Shown: piece by piece, positions 1-8,076 of the stretch | Numbering within the stretch: the first letter of the stretch is position 1 | Layout of the letters: each line of letters begins with the position of its first letter | Source of the DNA: an uncultured Clostridia bacterium | GTDB taxonomy: Bacteria > Bacillota > Clostridia > TANB77 > RGIG9151 | Assembly: GCA_934500865.1 (NCBI GenBank) | Contig: CAKSUD010000034.1 | Location: 1-16,027 of the forward strand | Direction of reading: 5' to 3' | DNA length: 16,027 nt | Notes under the pieces: generated by a model | The model's input: the letters and a program-made list of their open reading frames with translations, nothing else | Told to the model about the DNA's origin: nothing | Database searches by the model: none | Translations under genes and position numbers: made by a program

Positions 1-212
1 TCGACGGCAACGGCAGAACAGGAAGATTACTGCTTAATCTCGACCTTATCCAAAACGGCTATCCGGCAATCAATGTGAAATTCGCCGACAGAAAAACATA
101 TTACGCAGCATTTGATGAGTTTTATAAAAACAACAACGCTGAACCCATGACAGGACTCGTGGCAAGGTATGTGATTGAGCGAATGAAACAGTATTTGGAA
201 ATATTAAATTAA
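1..212 (+). CDS. Fic family protein, C-terminal fragment (5' end outside window)
   Basis: Only the last 69 complete codons are present (reading frame starts at base 3, stop TAA at 210-212). The visible residues open with DGNGRTGRLLLN. This is the second half of the Fic signature HxFx(D/E)GNGRxxR, whose loop binds the nucleotide phosphates; the catalytic histidine lies just upstream, outside the window. Fic proteins transfer AMP or another nucleotide part onto target proteins, and bacterial ones are often toxins or regulators carried in accessory DNA. After the motif come about 50 mostly helical residues ending in a short Lys/Glu-rich tail. The substrate and any antitoxin cannot be seen. The family call is secure from the motif. 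Confidence 0.9.
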   Translation, partial: DGNGRTGRLLLNLDLIQNGYPAINVKFADRKTYYAAFDEFYKNNNAEPMTGLVARYVIERMKQYLEILN

Positions 213-376
213 GTTAGAAGAAAAATCATAAATTGATTTTAAGTTAAAGTTCAAAATATACAGAAATATTATACTTTACAATTCGGATATAAATTATTAT
301 CTATACCAGAATGACGTAGTTATCGAAAAAATCTTTTGGTATTGCATTAATAGTGTGATATATGTTAATTTAAGCT

Positions 377-414
377 AAAAATCCCTGTGATAGCAAGAAC
401 TTACAGGGATTTTT
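377..414 (+). terminator. Intrinsic terminator hairpin
   Basis: AAAAATCCCTGT (377-388) is perfectly complementary to ACAGGGATTTTT (403-414), with a 14-base loop. The 3' arm ends in a T run, so this is a rho-independent terminator. The A run on the other arm means it could work in both directions. It isolates the restriction-modification operon from the fic gene. Its distance from the fic stop (165 bp) leaves open that it belonged to a gene that has since been lost. Confidence 0.75.
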
Positions 415-518
415 ATATTTATACAAAACATAAATGCAAAAATCAACTGATATCATTTTATGCAGTCGACAAATTTAATAAAAACACTATCAAATACCAC
501 AAAATATAACAAAAACTA

Positions 519-547
519 TTGATTTTCAAAAAATGTTGTGTTATAAT
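519..547 (+). promoter_or_regulatory. Sigma-A type promoter of the restriction-modification operon
   Basis: TTGATT (519-524) and TATAAT (542-547) are separated by exactly 17 bases, about 40 bases before the HTH gene start at 588. A second TATAAT lies at 549-554. It is the only good promoter seen upstream of the closely spaced genes 588-8076, so it probably drives the whole operon. The small HTH protein is a candidate to act on it. Confidence 0.65.
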
Positions 548-587
548 TTATAATGCGTTTTTGTAAATAAAATTTGAGGTGAATTTC

Positions 588-776
588 ATGTCAGAAATAT
601 TAATGGACAATTGGATTGGAATTGAAGATGCAGCTAATTATTTGGGTGTAACTAAAGAGACTATCCGCAATTGGATTAAAAAGAGTGACATCCCCGCACA
701 CAAGATAGGAAAACTATGGAAGTTTAAAGTTTCTGAACTCGATGCTTGGATAAAAAGCGGTAAAAGTGCAATTTAA
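588..776 (+). CDS. Small helix-turn-helix DNA-binding protein (excisionase/MerR-type HTH), probable operon regulator
   Basis: A 62-residue protein that is almost entirely one HTH_17/excisionase-family domain. 'GIEDAANYLGVTKETIRNWI' (residues 11-30) is the helix-turn-helix, and 'IPAHKIGKLWKFKVSELDAWI' follows the usual wing and last-helix pattern. ATG 588 is chosen over the in-frame GTG at 579 because GAGGTG at 576-581 sits 6 bases upstream of it and overlaps the GTG. It is first in the operon, and its stop lies 28 bases before the first methyltransferase start. By position it could be a controller limiting restriction gene expression. The same fold is used by recombination directionality factors, but no integrase is nearby. 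The HTH is certain; the role is inferred. Confidence 0.85.
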   Translation: MSEILMDNWIGIEDAANYLGVTKETIRNWIKKSDIPAHKIGKLWKFKVSELDAWIKSGKSAI

Positions 777-804
777 CATCAAGATTAATAGTGAGGATAA
801 TATA

Positions 805-1887
805 ATGAATAAGAAGTTTGCATGCATAGATCTTTTTTCTGGTGCGGGTGGGCTATCAAAAGGCTTTCTGGATGCCGGCTATAATGTTGTATTAGGTGTC
901 GATTTTGATGATGCAGCACTGACTACATTTAAGGCCAATCACGGAACATCAGAAGTAATGAAACTTGATTTGTTCAGTCATAACAATATAGAAAAAATTG
1001 TTTCCTTTTTAGAGGAAAAAGAAATAGAGCTAGATGTGTTAATTGGTGGTCCTCCATGCCAGGGATTTTCAGTTGCTGGTCCACGCGATATGAATGACAA
1101 AAGAAATTTGCTTTATTTAGCTATGGTTAAATTGGCAAAACGATTAACCCCCCAGGCTGTAGTTTTAGAAAATGTTCCTGGAATGATACAAACCAATGAT
1201 GGAATTGGCGCCAAAAGAATTGTTGACGATTTCGCAAAAATCGGATACAACATGGTGTCAAAACTATTATTTGCACCTGATTATGGTGTGCCACAAATCA
1301 GAAAAAGAGTATTTTTTGTTGGACTAAAAGATTCAGGTACTGTTTACAGTTTTCCTGAAAAAACGACTACACCTGATAAATATGTTACTTGTGAACAAGC
1401 AATCAGTGATTTGCCGTCTTTACAATTACAAGATGGCAACATTATATACGGAGAAGAAATTCAAGAATACGCTACGTCTCCACAAACTGATTATCAGAAA
1501 AATATGAGAAAAAATTCTAAATTAGTATATAATCATATAGGTAGTATACCGATTGAAAAAACAAAAAAAATGCTTTCGATGATTCCGGAAGGAAAGAATT
1601 ACAAGGCTCTTCCGGATGAATATCGTTGTTTGTATAAATATCACGAAGCATTAACCAGATATCACAGTAAGAAACCTTCCTTAACGATAAATACCGGACA
1701 TCGTTCGCATTTTCATTATAAGTACGATAGAATTCCTACAGTGAGGGAAAGTGCAAGATTACAAAGTTTCCCGGATGACTTCGTGTTTTATGGGAATAAA
1801 TCACAACAATATAAACAAGTAGGAAATGCAGTTCCGCCAATGCTTGGGTATGCGGTTGCCAAAAAACTGCTTGAATATCTCAAATAA
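805..1887 (+). CDS. DNA (cytosine-5-)-methyltransferase 1 of a LlaJI/BsuMI-like system
   Basis: A 360-residue C5-cytosine methyltransferase that transfers a methyl group from SAM to cytosine in the recognition sequence. All key motifs are present in order: motif I DLFSGAGGL (9-17, SAM binding), motif IV GGPPCQGFS (81-89, catalytic Cys85), motif VI ENV (122-124), motif VIII QIRKR (164-168), a target-recognition region at roughly 190-300, motif IX RESARLQSFPDDF (314-326) and motif X GNAVPP (340-345). Length is normal for a stand-alone enzyme. ATG 805 has GTGAGGA at 791-797. The longer frame from GTG 766 overlaps the HTH gene, has no ribosome binding site and adds residues outside the family, so I reject it. 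It is followed after 21 bp by a second, different methyltransferase, which suggests one enzyme per strand of an asymmetric site. The target sequence cannot be read from the protein. Confidence 0.93.
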   Translation: MNKKFACIDLFSGAGGLSKGFLDAGYNVVLGVDFDDAALTTFKANHGTSEVMKLDLFSHNNIEKIVSFLEEKEIELDVLIGGPPCQGFSVAGPRDMNDKRNLLYLAMVKLAKRLTPQAVVLENVPGMIQTNDGIGAKRIVDDFAKIGYNMVSKLLFAPDYGVPQIRKRVFFVGLKDSGTVYSFPEKTTTPDKYVTCEQAISDLPSLQLQDGNIIYGEEIQEYATSPQTDYQKNMRKNSKLVYNHIGSIPIEKTKKMLSMIPEGKNYKALPDEYRCLYKYHEALTRYHSKKPSLTINTGHRSHFHYKYDRIPTVRESARLQSFPDDFVFYGNKSQQYKQVGNAVPPMLGYAVAKKLLEYLK

Positions 1888-1908
1888 GTACTTAAGGGAG
1901 TTTGCGAT

Positions 1909-3135
1909 ATGCCAAAGAAATATAAAATGATTGATTTGTTTGCTGGCTGCGGCGGATTAACAGAGGGCTTTATGGACACTAAATGTTATTCAGAGATTGC
2001 AGCTGTTGAATGGTTAAAACCTCAAGTTGATACATTGCGATACAGATTAAAAACAAAATGGAATGAGAAAGATGCCGATCAACGGGTACTGTATTTCGAC
2101 ATACAACGAGAAAGTGAATTGTATGCCGGATGGAATGATCCTGAATTTGGTGTCGGAGTAGGCCTTGATTATTTTGTTAATAAATCTAACGGAATAGATG
2201 TTATCATTGGAGGTCCTCCATGTCAGGCATATTCGATAGCCGGCAGAGTTCGAGACGAAAACAATATGCAACAAGATTACAGAAACTATCTCTTTGAACA
2301 TTATCTTAATGTTGTTAATAGATACAAGCCTACTTTATTTGTTTTTGAAAATGTACCTGGAATTTTGAGTGCGGCACCAAACGGAACAGAAATTACAACG
2401 TTAATCAAACAAGGTTTCAACAGCATAGGATATGACATAATCGATGATATTGGAGCCTATGCAACAGTTAATGCTTGTGATTATGGGGTAGCACAAAACA
2501 GAGTAAGAGTAATAATTGTAGGATTAAGAAAAAAAAAGTTTGAAGACACACAGGGAGTATTAAAAAATTTTTATACAAATATATTACCTAAATATAAATC
2601 TGGTAAGATTATAACGGTTAAAGAAAAAATAGGTGATTTGCCGAAATGTTTACCCTTGTTTGATAAAGAAAATCATAGAAAACGAATTTCACATACCACA
2701 CCGAAATGTGAAATCAGTGGGCACATTCCTCGATATGCAAATCTCCGAGATATGGATACTTTTAAAATTTTAGCAAAAGATATAGAAACCGGGAAAAGAG
2801 AGTTTGATAGTCAGAAAATAAGCGAATTGTATGAAAAAAAGATTGGTTCTAAATCCCCTATCCATCGCTATCATGTGTTAGAACCGGATAAGCCGAGCAC
2901 TACAATTATTGCTCATTTATACAAGGACGGAAATCGTTTTATTCATTATGATTCAAAGCAACAGCGTACGATAACGGTAAGAGAAGCAGCAAGACTACAA
3001 TCTTTTCCTGATGATTTTGAGTTTATGGGGAGTCGCGGAAGTGCTTATCAAATGATCGGCAATGCAGTACCACCCTTGTTGGCAAATGCAATAGCAAAAG
3101 CTATTTATGAATTATTAGTAATGGAGGGCAAATAA
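1909..3135 (+). CDS. DNA (cytosine-5-)-methyltransferase 2 of a LlaJI/BsuMI-like system
   Basis: A 408-residue C5-cytosine methyltransferase, clearly different from its upstream neighbour. Motif I DLFAGCGGL (9-17), motif IV GGPPCQAYS with catalytic Cys105, motif VI ENVPG (147-151), motif VIII QNRVR (196-200), a recognition region at about 205-345, motif IX REAARLQSFPDDF (358-370) and motif X GNAVPP (384-389) are all intact. Between motifs I and IV there is an insert of about 20 residues containing an acidic/aromatic stretch, and the variant IV sequence GGPPCQAYSIAGR belongs to a distinct subfamily. AAGGGAG at 1894-1900 fixes the start at ATG 1909. Its stop directly abuts the start of the McrB-like gene, so the two are translationally coupled. 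Together with the first enzyme it should protect host DNA from the McrBC-like pair. Confidence 0.93.
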   Translation: MPKKYKMIDLFAGCGGLTEGFMDTKCYSEIAAVEWLKPQVDTLRYRLKTKWNEKDADQRVLYFDIQRESELYAGWNDPEFGVGVGLDYFVNKSNGIDVIIGGPPCQAYSIAGRVRDENNMQQDYRNYLFEHYLNVVNRYKPTLFVFENVPGILSAAPNGTEITTLIKQGFNSIGYDIIDDIGAYATVNACDYGVAQNRVRVIIVGLRKKKFEDTQGVLKNFYTNILPKYKSGKIITVKEKIGDLPKCLPLFDKENHRKRISHTTPKCEISGHIPRYANLRDMDTFKILAKDIETGKREFDSQKISELYEKKIGSKSPIHRYHVLEPDKPSTTIIAHLYKDGNRFIHYDSKQQRTITVREAARLQSFPDDFEFMGSRGSAYQMIGNAVPPLLANAIAKAIYELLVMEGK

Positions 3136-5601
3136 ATGTATCACTATCTTTTTACGAACGATTTAAGAATATCAAATTTATCAAAATCCTTAGTAAAGGC
3201 CGGAAAATGTTTTTCTACAAATACAGTTCCATCAGCAAATGAGTATAAAAGTGAAAATAATTTTATGAATACATTAGGGTTTTATTTTAATTTGACTAGT
3301 AGTAGTAATTGTGCCAAACTGTGTGCCGCTGGTAACACAAGAATAGTAATTCTTAATTTTATAAAAAAATTTCAATTTCCTAACCCCCGCACTACCGAGT
3401 CTATGGCTAATTCCGTAAATGATCATATCACTCTTGCACCTATGAGACTCATTATGCAAATGTTATACAATATGAGAATGATATGCCCCGACGAAGCTAA
3501 ACTATCTGTAAATGAAATAGCTAATTTTATTTTTTATAATTCTGATGTGGCAAAAACAAATACTCCGGATATACATAAAGTAATCACTCAAGTGATTGAG
3601 TACAGAAAAAATAACTTACTTCCTGATTCAATTGAAACAAGCCCCGATAAAAGAATTTGGAAACATGAAGAGAGGCAAATACGGCATATGATAGAAATTC
3701 TTTCATTTTCCGGTTGTGCTAAAGTCAATGGTGAAAACGAAATATTTATTGATCATGATAATTTATCGATAGATGAAAAATCTATGATTTTTGATATTAT
3801 TACTTTTTCGGATTTCTGGACTCCTCCTGTTGGAGCGAATGCGAGCACCGCTAAAGCAGAATATCAAAGTTATATGGATATTGATGAAAATGAAATAAAG
3901 AAGTTTGGATCCCAGACAGTTTCTGTTCTTGACAGCGGTGTCAAATACGCTTGGTATGTTGGCGCCTGTGGCTATAATGAGGACGGTGTATGGACAGACT
4001 TTTCTGAAACATACATTGAAGAAGGTCGTTGGGAGAATGGTTGGAAAGACAAGTTCATTGAAGAAGTTAAATCAATGAAACCTGGTGATAGAATTGCAAT
4101 AAAAGCAGCATATACAAAAAAGAAGAATCTGCCATTTAACAACAATAATAAAACCGTTGGCGTTATGGGAATAAAAGCTATAGGTGTTATTACAGAAAAT
4201 TTAAATGATGGGCAAAATATAAAAGTCAACTGGGAACGTGTGTCTCCTACGAAAGAATGGTACGGAACCGGCGTTTTAAGACAAGCATTACATTATGTAA
4301 ACGCCGGAGACAGTTATATAAAGAAATTGTTGTTAGATTTTACTTTCAACAATGGAATACAAGACTATTCAATATGCGAAGAACAATATGCTGATTTATC
4401 AAATTCGGAAGTAGAACCACAGGTGCATGATAGTATCGACAATCTCTCCTTGGAAGAATTGGGGAAAATATTAAAAGCCATGTGCGATGAAGGAGAAAAG
4501 GAAGGTAAAAAGGTTGCTGCTATTTATAATTTCGGTCTTTTGTATGGCAAAATAATTAATGAAAAATATAGGGCAGCAGATATAGTGAAGATAGCTGGAA
4601 TAGATCAATCATTTGACCGGGAACTTCAAAAAGCTATTAAACTATACACAACAATAGAGCACGAAGACTTTGGGCTTGGCTTTGTATCTGATCATGAGAT
4701 TTCCAGAGTGTTTGAAGAGGAAATATGTGAAGCAGAAGAACCTGTTATGGAATATAACAAGGAACAATTTCTTAAGGATGTTTTTATGGCTGAAGAGCAA
4801 TATGAGACCTTAAAGCAAATTCTTACATATAAGAAAAACATCATTCTGCAAGGTTCTCCTGGTGTTGGTAAGACATACCTTGCCAAACGTTTTGCCTATT
4901 CATTGATGAGAAAAACTGATTCATCGCGTGTAAAACTCGTGCAATTCCATCAGAATTATAGTTACGAAGATTTTATCATGGGATATAAGCCTGATGGTGA
5001 AGGTTTTAAACTTGTAGATGGTGTATTTTTTGAGTTTTGTCAAAAAGCTGAACGTGACGGTGAGGATCACTACTTTATAATTGATGAAATCAACCGAGGA
5101 AATGTCAGCAAAATCTTCGGTGAACTTATGATGCTTATTGAAAACGATAAGCGCGGTATTGAGAAATTAAGACTTGCATATAAAAATGTATTATTCGCTG
5201 TTCCTAAAAATGTTTATATTATTGGGATGATGAATACGGCAGACAGAAGTCTTGCAATAATGGATTATGCTCTCAGACGTCGTTTTAGTTTTTATGAGAT
5301 TGAACCAGCATTTGGCAAAGACAATTTCAAACACCATTTAAAAGCAAATGGTGTTACCGAGTCAATGATAAAGAAAATAAACGATAATTTTATCGCATTG
5401 AATAATTACATAGCGGATGAAAAGAACAGCGGATTGGGTTCTGGGTTTAGAATTGGTCATAGTTATTTTTGTACTAAACCAAATTGCGACGAAGATAAAT
5501 GGTACGCAAATATAATTAAATTTGAAATTCAACCTATGCTAGAAGAATATTGGTTTGATGAAAAAGACAAGGTTGGTGAATGGATGGGGAAAATTAAATG
5601 A
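3136..5601 (+). CDS. McrB-like AAA+ GTPase restriction subunit with unusual N-terminal recognition region (LlaJI R1-like)
   Basis: An 821-residue motor and recognition subunit. Residues 1-230 are unlike E. coli McrB; 100-230 look helical with a winged-helix character. Residues 265-390 resemble the EVE/PUA-like module that reads modified or flipped bases in McrB relatives (W302, then MKPGDRIAIKA, then GVMGIKAIGVI). The AAA+ domain has Walker A GSPGVGKT (573-580), Walker B FIIDEINR (647-654), the McrB-specific MNTADRS (699-705) that goes with GTP use, and arginines in ALRRRF (712-717). ATG 3136 abuts the methyltransferase stop and is served by GGAGGG at 3123-3128. The gene overlaps the McrC-like gene by 4 bp (ATGA). 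Stand-alone McrB acts on methylated DNA, but the linked methyltransferases argue for cutting unmethylated sites, as in LlaJI. That change of logic is inferred. Confidence 0.88.
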   Translation: MYHYLFTNDLRISNLSKSLVKAGKCFSTNTVPSANEYKSENNFMNTLGFYFNLTSSSNCAKLCAAGNTRIVILNFIKKFQFPNPRTTESMANSVNDHITLAPMRLIMQMLYNMRMICPDEAKLSVNEIANFIFYNSDVAKTNTPDIHKVITQVIEYRKNNLLPDSIETSPDKRIWKHEERQIRHMIEILSFSGCAKVNGENEIFIDHDNLSIDEKSMIFDIITFSDFWTPPVGANASTAKAEYQSYMDIDENEIKKFGSQTVSVLDSGVKYAWYVGACGYNEDGVWTDFSETYIEEGRWENGWKDKFIEEVKSMKPGDRIAIKAAYTKKKNLPFNNNNKTVGVMGIKAIGVITENLNDGQNIKVNWERVSPTKEWYGTGVLRQALHYVNAGDSYIKKLLLDFTFNNGIQDYSICEEQYADLSNSEVEPQVHDSIDNLSLEELGKILKAMCDEGEKEGKKVAAIYNFGLLYGKIINEKYRAADIVKIAGIDQSFDRELQKAIKLYTTIEHEDFGLGFVSDHEISRVFEEEICEAEEPVMEYNKEQFLKDVFMAEEQYETLKQILTYKKNIILQGSPGVGKTYLAKRFAYSLMRKTDSSRVKLVQFHQNYSYEDFIMGYKPDGEGFKLVDGVFFEFCQKAERDGEDHYFIIDEINRGNVSKIFGELMMLIENDKRGIEKLRLAYKNVLFAVPKNVYIIGMMNTADRSLAIMDYALRRRFSFYEIEPAFGKDNFKHHLKANGVTESMIKKINDNFIALNNYIADEKNSGLGSGFRIGHSYFCTKPNCDEDKWYANIIKFEIQPMLEEYWFDEKDKVGEWMGKIK

Positions 5602-6701
5602 GTAAATCAAAAAGTCTAATTCCTATAAAGAATTTGTTCTTTATGCTTTGCTATGCTTGGAATGTTTTATCGATTAAAGATACTGTTAAACTGCAAGAAG
5701 AGTCATTTGATAATGTTTATAATCTTTTGACCAGATTGTTGATTTTTGGAGTACGCAAAATTGTCAAGAGAGGGTTTAATAGATCCTACATTGAGCAAGA
5801 AGAATTGCTTAGTACAGTTCGTGGGAAAATTAATCTTAACGAAACCATTAAATTAAGATTGAGACACGAAATGAAATGTGCATGTACTTTTGACGAATTT
5901 TCAAAGAATAGTTCATTTAATCAAATTGTTAAATATATAATACTAAGCACATTAAAAAATAATCATGTAGATAATAGTCTGAAAAAAGATCTGCGCTCTC
6001 TTCTGCTATACTTTAACGAAATTGATTCTCTTGAGCCAACAAACTCTGTTATATCAAGACTGATCTTTAATAGGAACAATCAATACTATAAAATGCTTAT
6101 AAATATATGCGTCATGATATACAAAGGAACAATAGTAAATGAAGAAAACGGAAAGCGTACCTTCAAAGACTTCTTTCGTGAAGAACAGATGCAGAAAGTC
6201 TACGAATTGTTTATTTTGAATTTTTATGCGATAAATTTAGACAAATCAGTGTATAAAGTACATGCTCCTAAAATCAAATGGCATCTCGATACCGAAGAAA
6301 GCGGCTGGGATGAATTTTTTGAAATAGAGACGAATTTAGGAGATAGAAGAACTGATATAGTCGTGGAAAATAAAGAATTAAACTATCAGTTTATTATGGA
6401 TGCAAAATATTATAAAGAAATGCTTGTAAATAAGTACTATGATAAGAAAGCAAAGACGTACAGACTTGCTCATGTTAATCAGGTACGAGGGTATATTTTG
6501 GATAGTGAATATAAGGGCGAAAAATTCGGTGCACTTATTTATCCAACTGTATACGGAGATGAATATAACAAGGGGAAAATGGTTCCAATTCATGATGCAA
6601 ATATTATTATGAAAACTTTAGATTTAAATCGTGAATGGTCAGAAATAGAAACTGACTTATTATCATTTATCTCAACAATAGACAGAAAAATGATTGGGTG
6701 A
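5598..6701 (+). CDS. mcrC: McrC-like PD-(D/E)XK endonuclease subunit (LlaJI R2-like)
   Basis: A 367-residue McrC-family protein, the nuclease partner of the McrB-like GTPase. The N-terminal half opens with the typical 'IPIKNLFFMLCYAW' segment (8-21) and helical regions that contact the McrB ring. The C-terminal half carries the PD-(D/E)XK core: Asp253 in RTDIVV, then Asp268-Ala-Lys270 in FIMDAKYYK, and a later NQVRGY (294-299) in place of the usual glutamine-bearing helix. In this family GTP hydrolysis by McrB drives translocation and activates McrC cleavage. ATG 5598 overlaps the previous stop by 4 bp, giving coupled translation and matched amounts. The third methyltransferase begins 6 bp after its stop. 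The family call is firm. The name LlaJI R2-like rests on the gene order M-M-R1-R2. Confidence 0.9.
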   Translation: MSKSKSLIPIKNLFFMLCYAWNVLSIKDTVKLQEESFDNVYNLLTRLLIFGVRKIVKRGFNRSYIEQEELLSTVRGKINLNETIKLRLRHEMKCACTFDEFSKNSSFNQIVKYIILSTLKNNHVDNSLKKDLRSLLLYFNEIDSLEPTNSVISRLIFNRNNQYYKMLINICVMIYKGTIVNEENGKRTFKDFFREEQMQKVYELFILNFYAINLDKSVYKVHAPKIKWHLDTEESGWDEFFEIETNLGDRRTDIVVENKELNYQFIMDAKYYKEMLVNKYYDKKAKTYRLAHVNQVRGYILDSEYKGEKFGALIYPTVYGDEYNKGKMVPIHDANIIMKTLDLNREWSEIETDLLSFISTIDRKMIG

Positions 6702-6707
6702 ATCTAT

Positions 6708-7646
6708 ATGAAGGTGTGTAGTTTGTTCAGTGGAATAGGCGGTATAGATCTCGGCTTTCAACAAGCTGGGTTTGATATCGTGTGGGCAAATGAGTTTGAT
6801 AAAGATGCTGCTACTACATACAGAAAGAATTTTGGTGCAGAACATCTTATTGAAGGAGATATAACAAAAGTTAATATCAATATTATTCCAGATTTTGATG
6901 TCTTGGTTGCTGGATTTCCTTGCCAACCATTCTCAATAGCCGGGAAGCAAAAGGGCTTCAACGATGAACGTGGGGATTTGTTTTTTGAAATAGCCCATGT
7001 TGTTGAGGCCAAAAGGCCGAAAATCATTTTTTTAGAGAATGTTGCCAATCTCCTTGAACATGATGAAGGAAAATCATTTCTTACTGTATACAACGCCTTG
7101 GTTCCTTATGGATATAGCTTTAAATATCAGGTCATGGATTCTTATGATTACGGTAATGTTCCCCAACATAGAAGCAGAATTTTTATTGTGGCATTTCTTG
7201 ATTATAAGCAATGCGATAAATTTGTATTCCCCGGGAAAATTGAAAATACGACAAATTTAAACGATATTTTGTTTCGTAATATAAGACATGATGATTGTTA
7301 TTACTATAATGAATCAAGCTTTTATTACAATGACTTGAAAAGAATTGTGACCGACAAGCGTGCACTATATAAAATATGGGATTCTGGCGTTTCTAAGAAA
7401 GCACATTATGTGTGTCCAACATTAACTGCTAATATGGGTACATATCCTGACAGAGTTCCCGTTATTTTAGATGACTATGGCATTAGAAAGATAACACCGT
7501 ATGAATGCCTGGCATTACAGGGATTTCCAAAAGAGTTCCGGTTTCCTAATGTTCCTCTTAACAGTGCATATAAGCAATGTGGTAATAGTGTAGTGGTGCC
7601 GGTCATCAGGAGAATTGCAAAACAAATAAAAGAAGCAATAAGGTGA
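6708..7646 (+). CDS. DNA (cytosine-5-)-methyltransferase 3, Vsr-associated (HhaI-like architecture)
   Basis: A compact 312-residue C5-cytosine methyltransferase with all catalytic motifs: motif I FSGIGGIDLGF (7-17), motif IV GFPCQPFSIAG (69-79, catalytic Cys72), motif VI ENV (110-112), motif VIII QHRSR (153-157), a short recognition region at roughly 185-245, motif IX (LALQGFP, 268-274) and motif X GNSVV (292-296). The GKQKGFNDERG stretch after motif IV and the overall size resemble M.HhaI rather than the first two enzymes, so it probably comes from a different system and has its own target. It begins 6 bp after the mcrC-like stop and runs 4 bp before the Vsr gene, so it lies in the same operon. 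Its expected partners are the Vsr endonuclease and possibly the 653-residue nuclease candidate downstream. The target sequence is unknown. Confidence 0.93.
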   Translation: MKVCSLFSGIGGIDLGFQQAGFDIVWANEFDKDAATTYRKNFGAEHLIEGDITKVNINIIPDFDVLVAGFPCQPFSIAGKQKGFNDERGDLFFEIAHVVEAKRPKIIFLENVANLLEHDEGKSFLTVYNALVPYGYSFKYQVMDSYDYGNVPQHRSRIFIVAFLDYKQCDKFVFPGKIENTTNLNDILFRNIRHDDCYYYNESSFYYNDLKRIVTDKRALYKIWDSGVSKKAHYVCPTLTANMGTYPDRVPVILDDYGIRKITPYECLALQGFPKEFRFPNVPLNSAYKQCGNSVVVPVIRRIAKQIKEAIR

Positions 7647-7650
7647 GTTT

Positions 7651-8076
7651 ATGGATGTTCATAGCAAGGAAACCCGAAGCTATAATATGTCAAAAATCAA
7701 AAGTAAAAATACAAAACCCGAAGAAATTGTCAGAAAATTTTTATTTTCAAAAGGATTCAGATATCGTAAAAATGATAAACGTTTACCTGGACATCCTGAT
7801 ATAGTGTTACCAAAATATAAAACAGTAATTTTGGTTAATGGATGCTTTTGGCACGGTCATGAACGATGCAAGTATTTTGTATGGCCTAAATCAAATGAAG
7901 AGTTTTGGAGAAAGAAAATAAATTCGAATATAGAACGAGATAAAAAGAACATTAGTGCCCTCAAACAACTGGGATGGAATGTTCTGGTTGTGTGGGAATG
8001 TGAACTGAAAAAGAATAGTTCCGAAACATTAAATAGTATTTTAAAAAATCTGAGTGCTGAAAACAACAATTGCTAA
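7651..8076 (+). CDS. vsr: Very short patch repair (Vsr) T:G mismatch endonuclease
   Basis: A 141-residue Vsr protein. It nicks next to the thymine of T:G mismatches that arise when 5-methylcytosine deaminates inside a methyltransferase site, which starts repair back to C:G. The N-terminus MDVHSKETRSYNMSKIKSKNT is the hallmark of the family. Asp50 in LPGHPDIVLP matches the catalytic Asp of the E. coli enzyme. Cys65 and His70 in CFWHGH, with Cys73 and Cys117 (VVWECEL), sit where the structural zinc ligands are. The start is ATG 7651, with AAGGTGAG overlapping the methyltransferase stop. Linkage to the third methyltransferase suggests it repairs that enzyme's sites. Length is normal and nothing key is missing. 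Confidence 0.95.
   Translation: MDVHSKETRSYNMSKIKSKNTKPEEIVRKFLFSKGFRYRKNDKRLPGHPDIVLPKYKTVILVNGCFWHGHERCKYFVWPKSNEEFWRKKINSNIERDKKNISALKQLGWNVLVVWECELKKNSSETLNSILKNLSAENNNC

Larger units (their letters stand above)
213..587. other. Non-coding stretch between the fic fragment and the restriction-modification operon
   Basis: This AT-rich stretch contains the hairpin terminator at 377-414 and the promoter at 519-547, both listed separately. A stop-free run of 48 codons occupies 232-378 on the plus strand, but it has no ATG, GTG or TTG start preceded by a ribosome binding site, so I do not call it a gene. Nothing else stands out. Confidence 0.6.

Noticed and set aside
232..378. Stop-free 48-codon frame after the fic fragment, faintly like the end of a small toxin
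   Set aside because: It has no start codon with a ribosome binding site, the resemblance is too weak, and its end overlaps the terminator hairpin.
766..804. GTG start 13 codons upstream for the first methyltransferase
   Set aside because: It overlaps the HTH gene and lacks a ribosome binding site, and the family begins just before the DLFSGAGGL motif, as from ATG 805.
3136..6701. Plain type IV (methylation-dependent) McrBC system
   Set aside because: Two intact C5 methyltransferases are translationally linked upstream. A nuclease that cut their product would be lethal, so a methylation-protected LlaJI-like system fits better.
6758..7093. 111-codon reverse-strand frame
   Set aside because: It lies wholly within the third methyltransferase gene, whose motifs are all intact on the plus strand.
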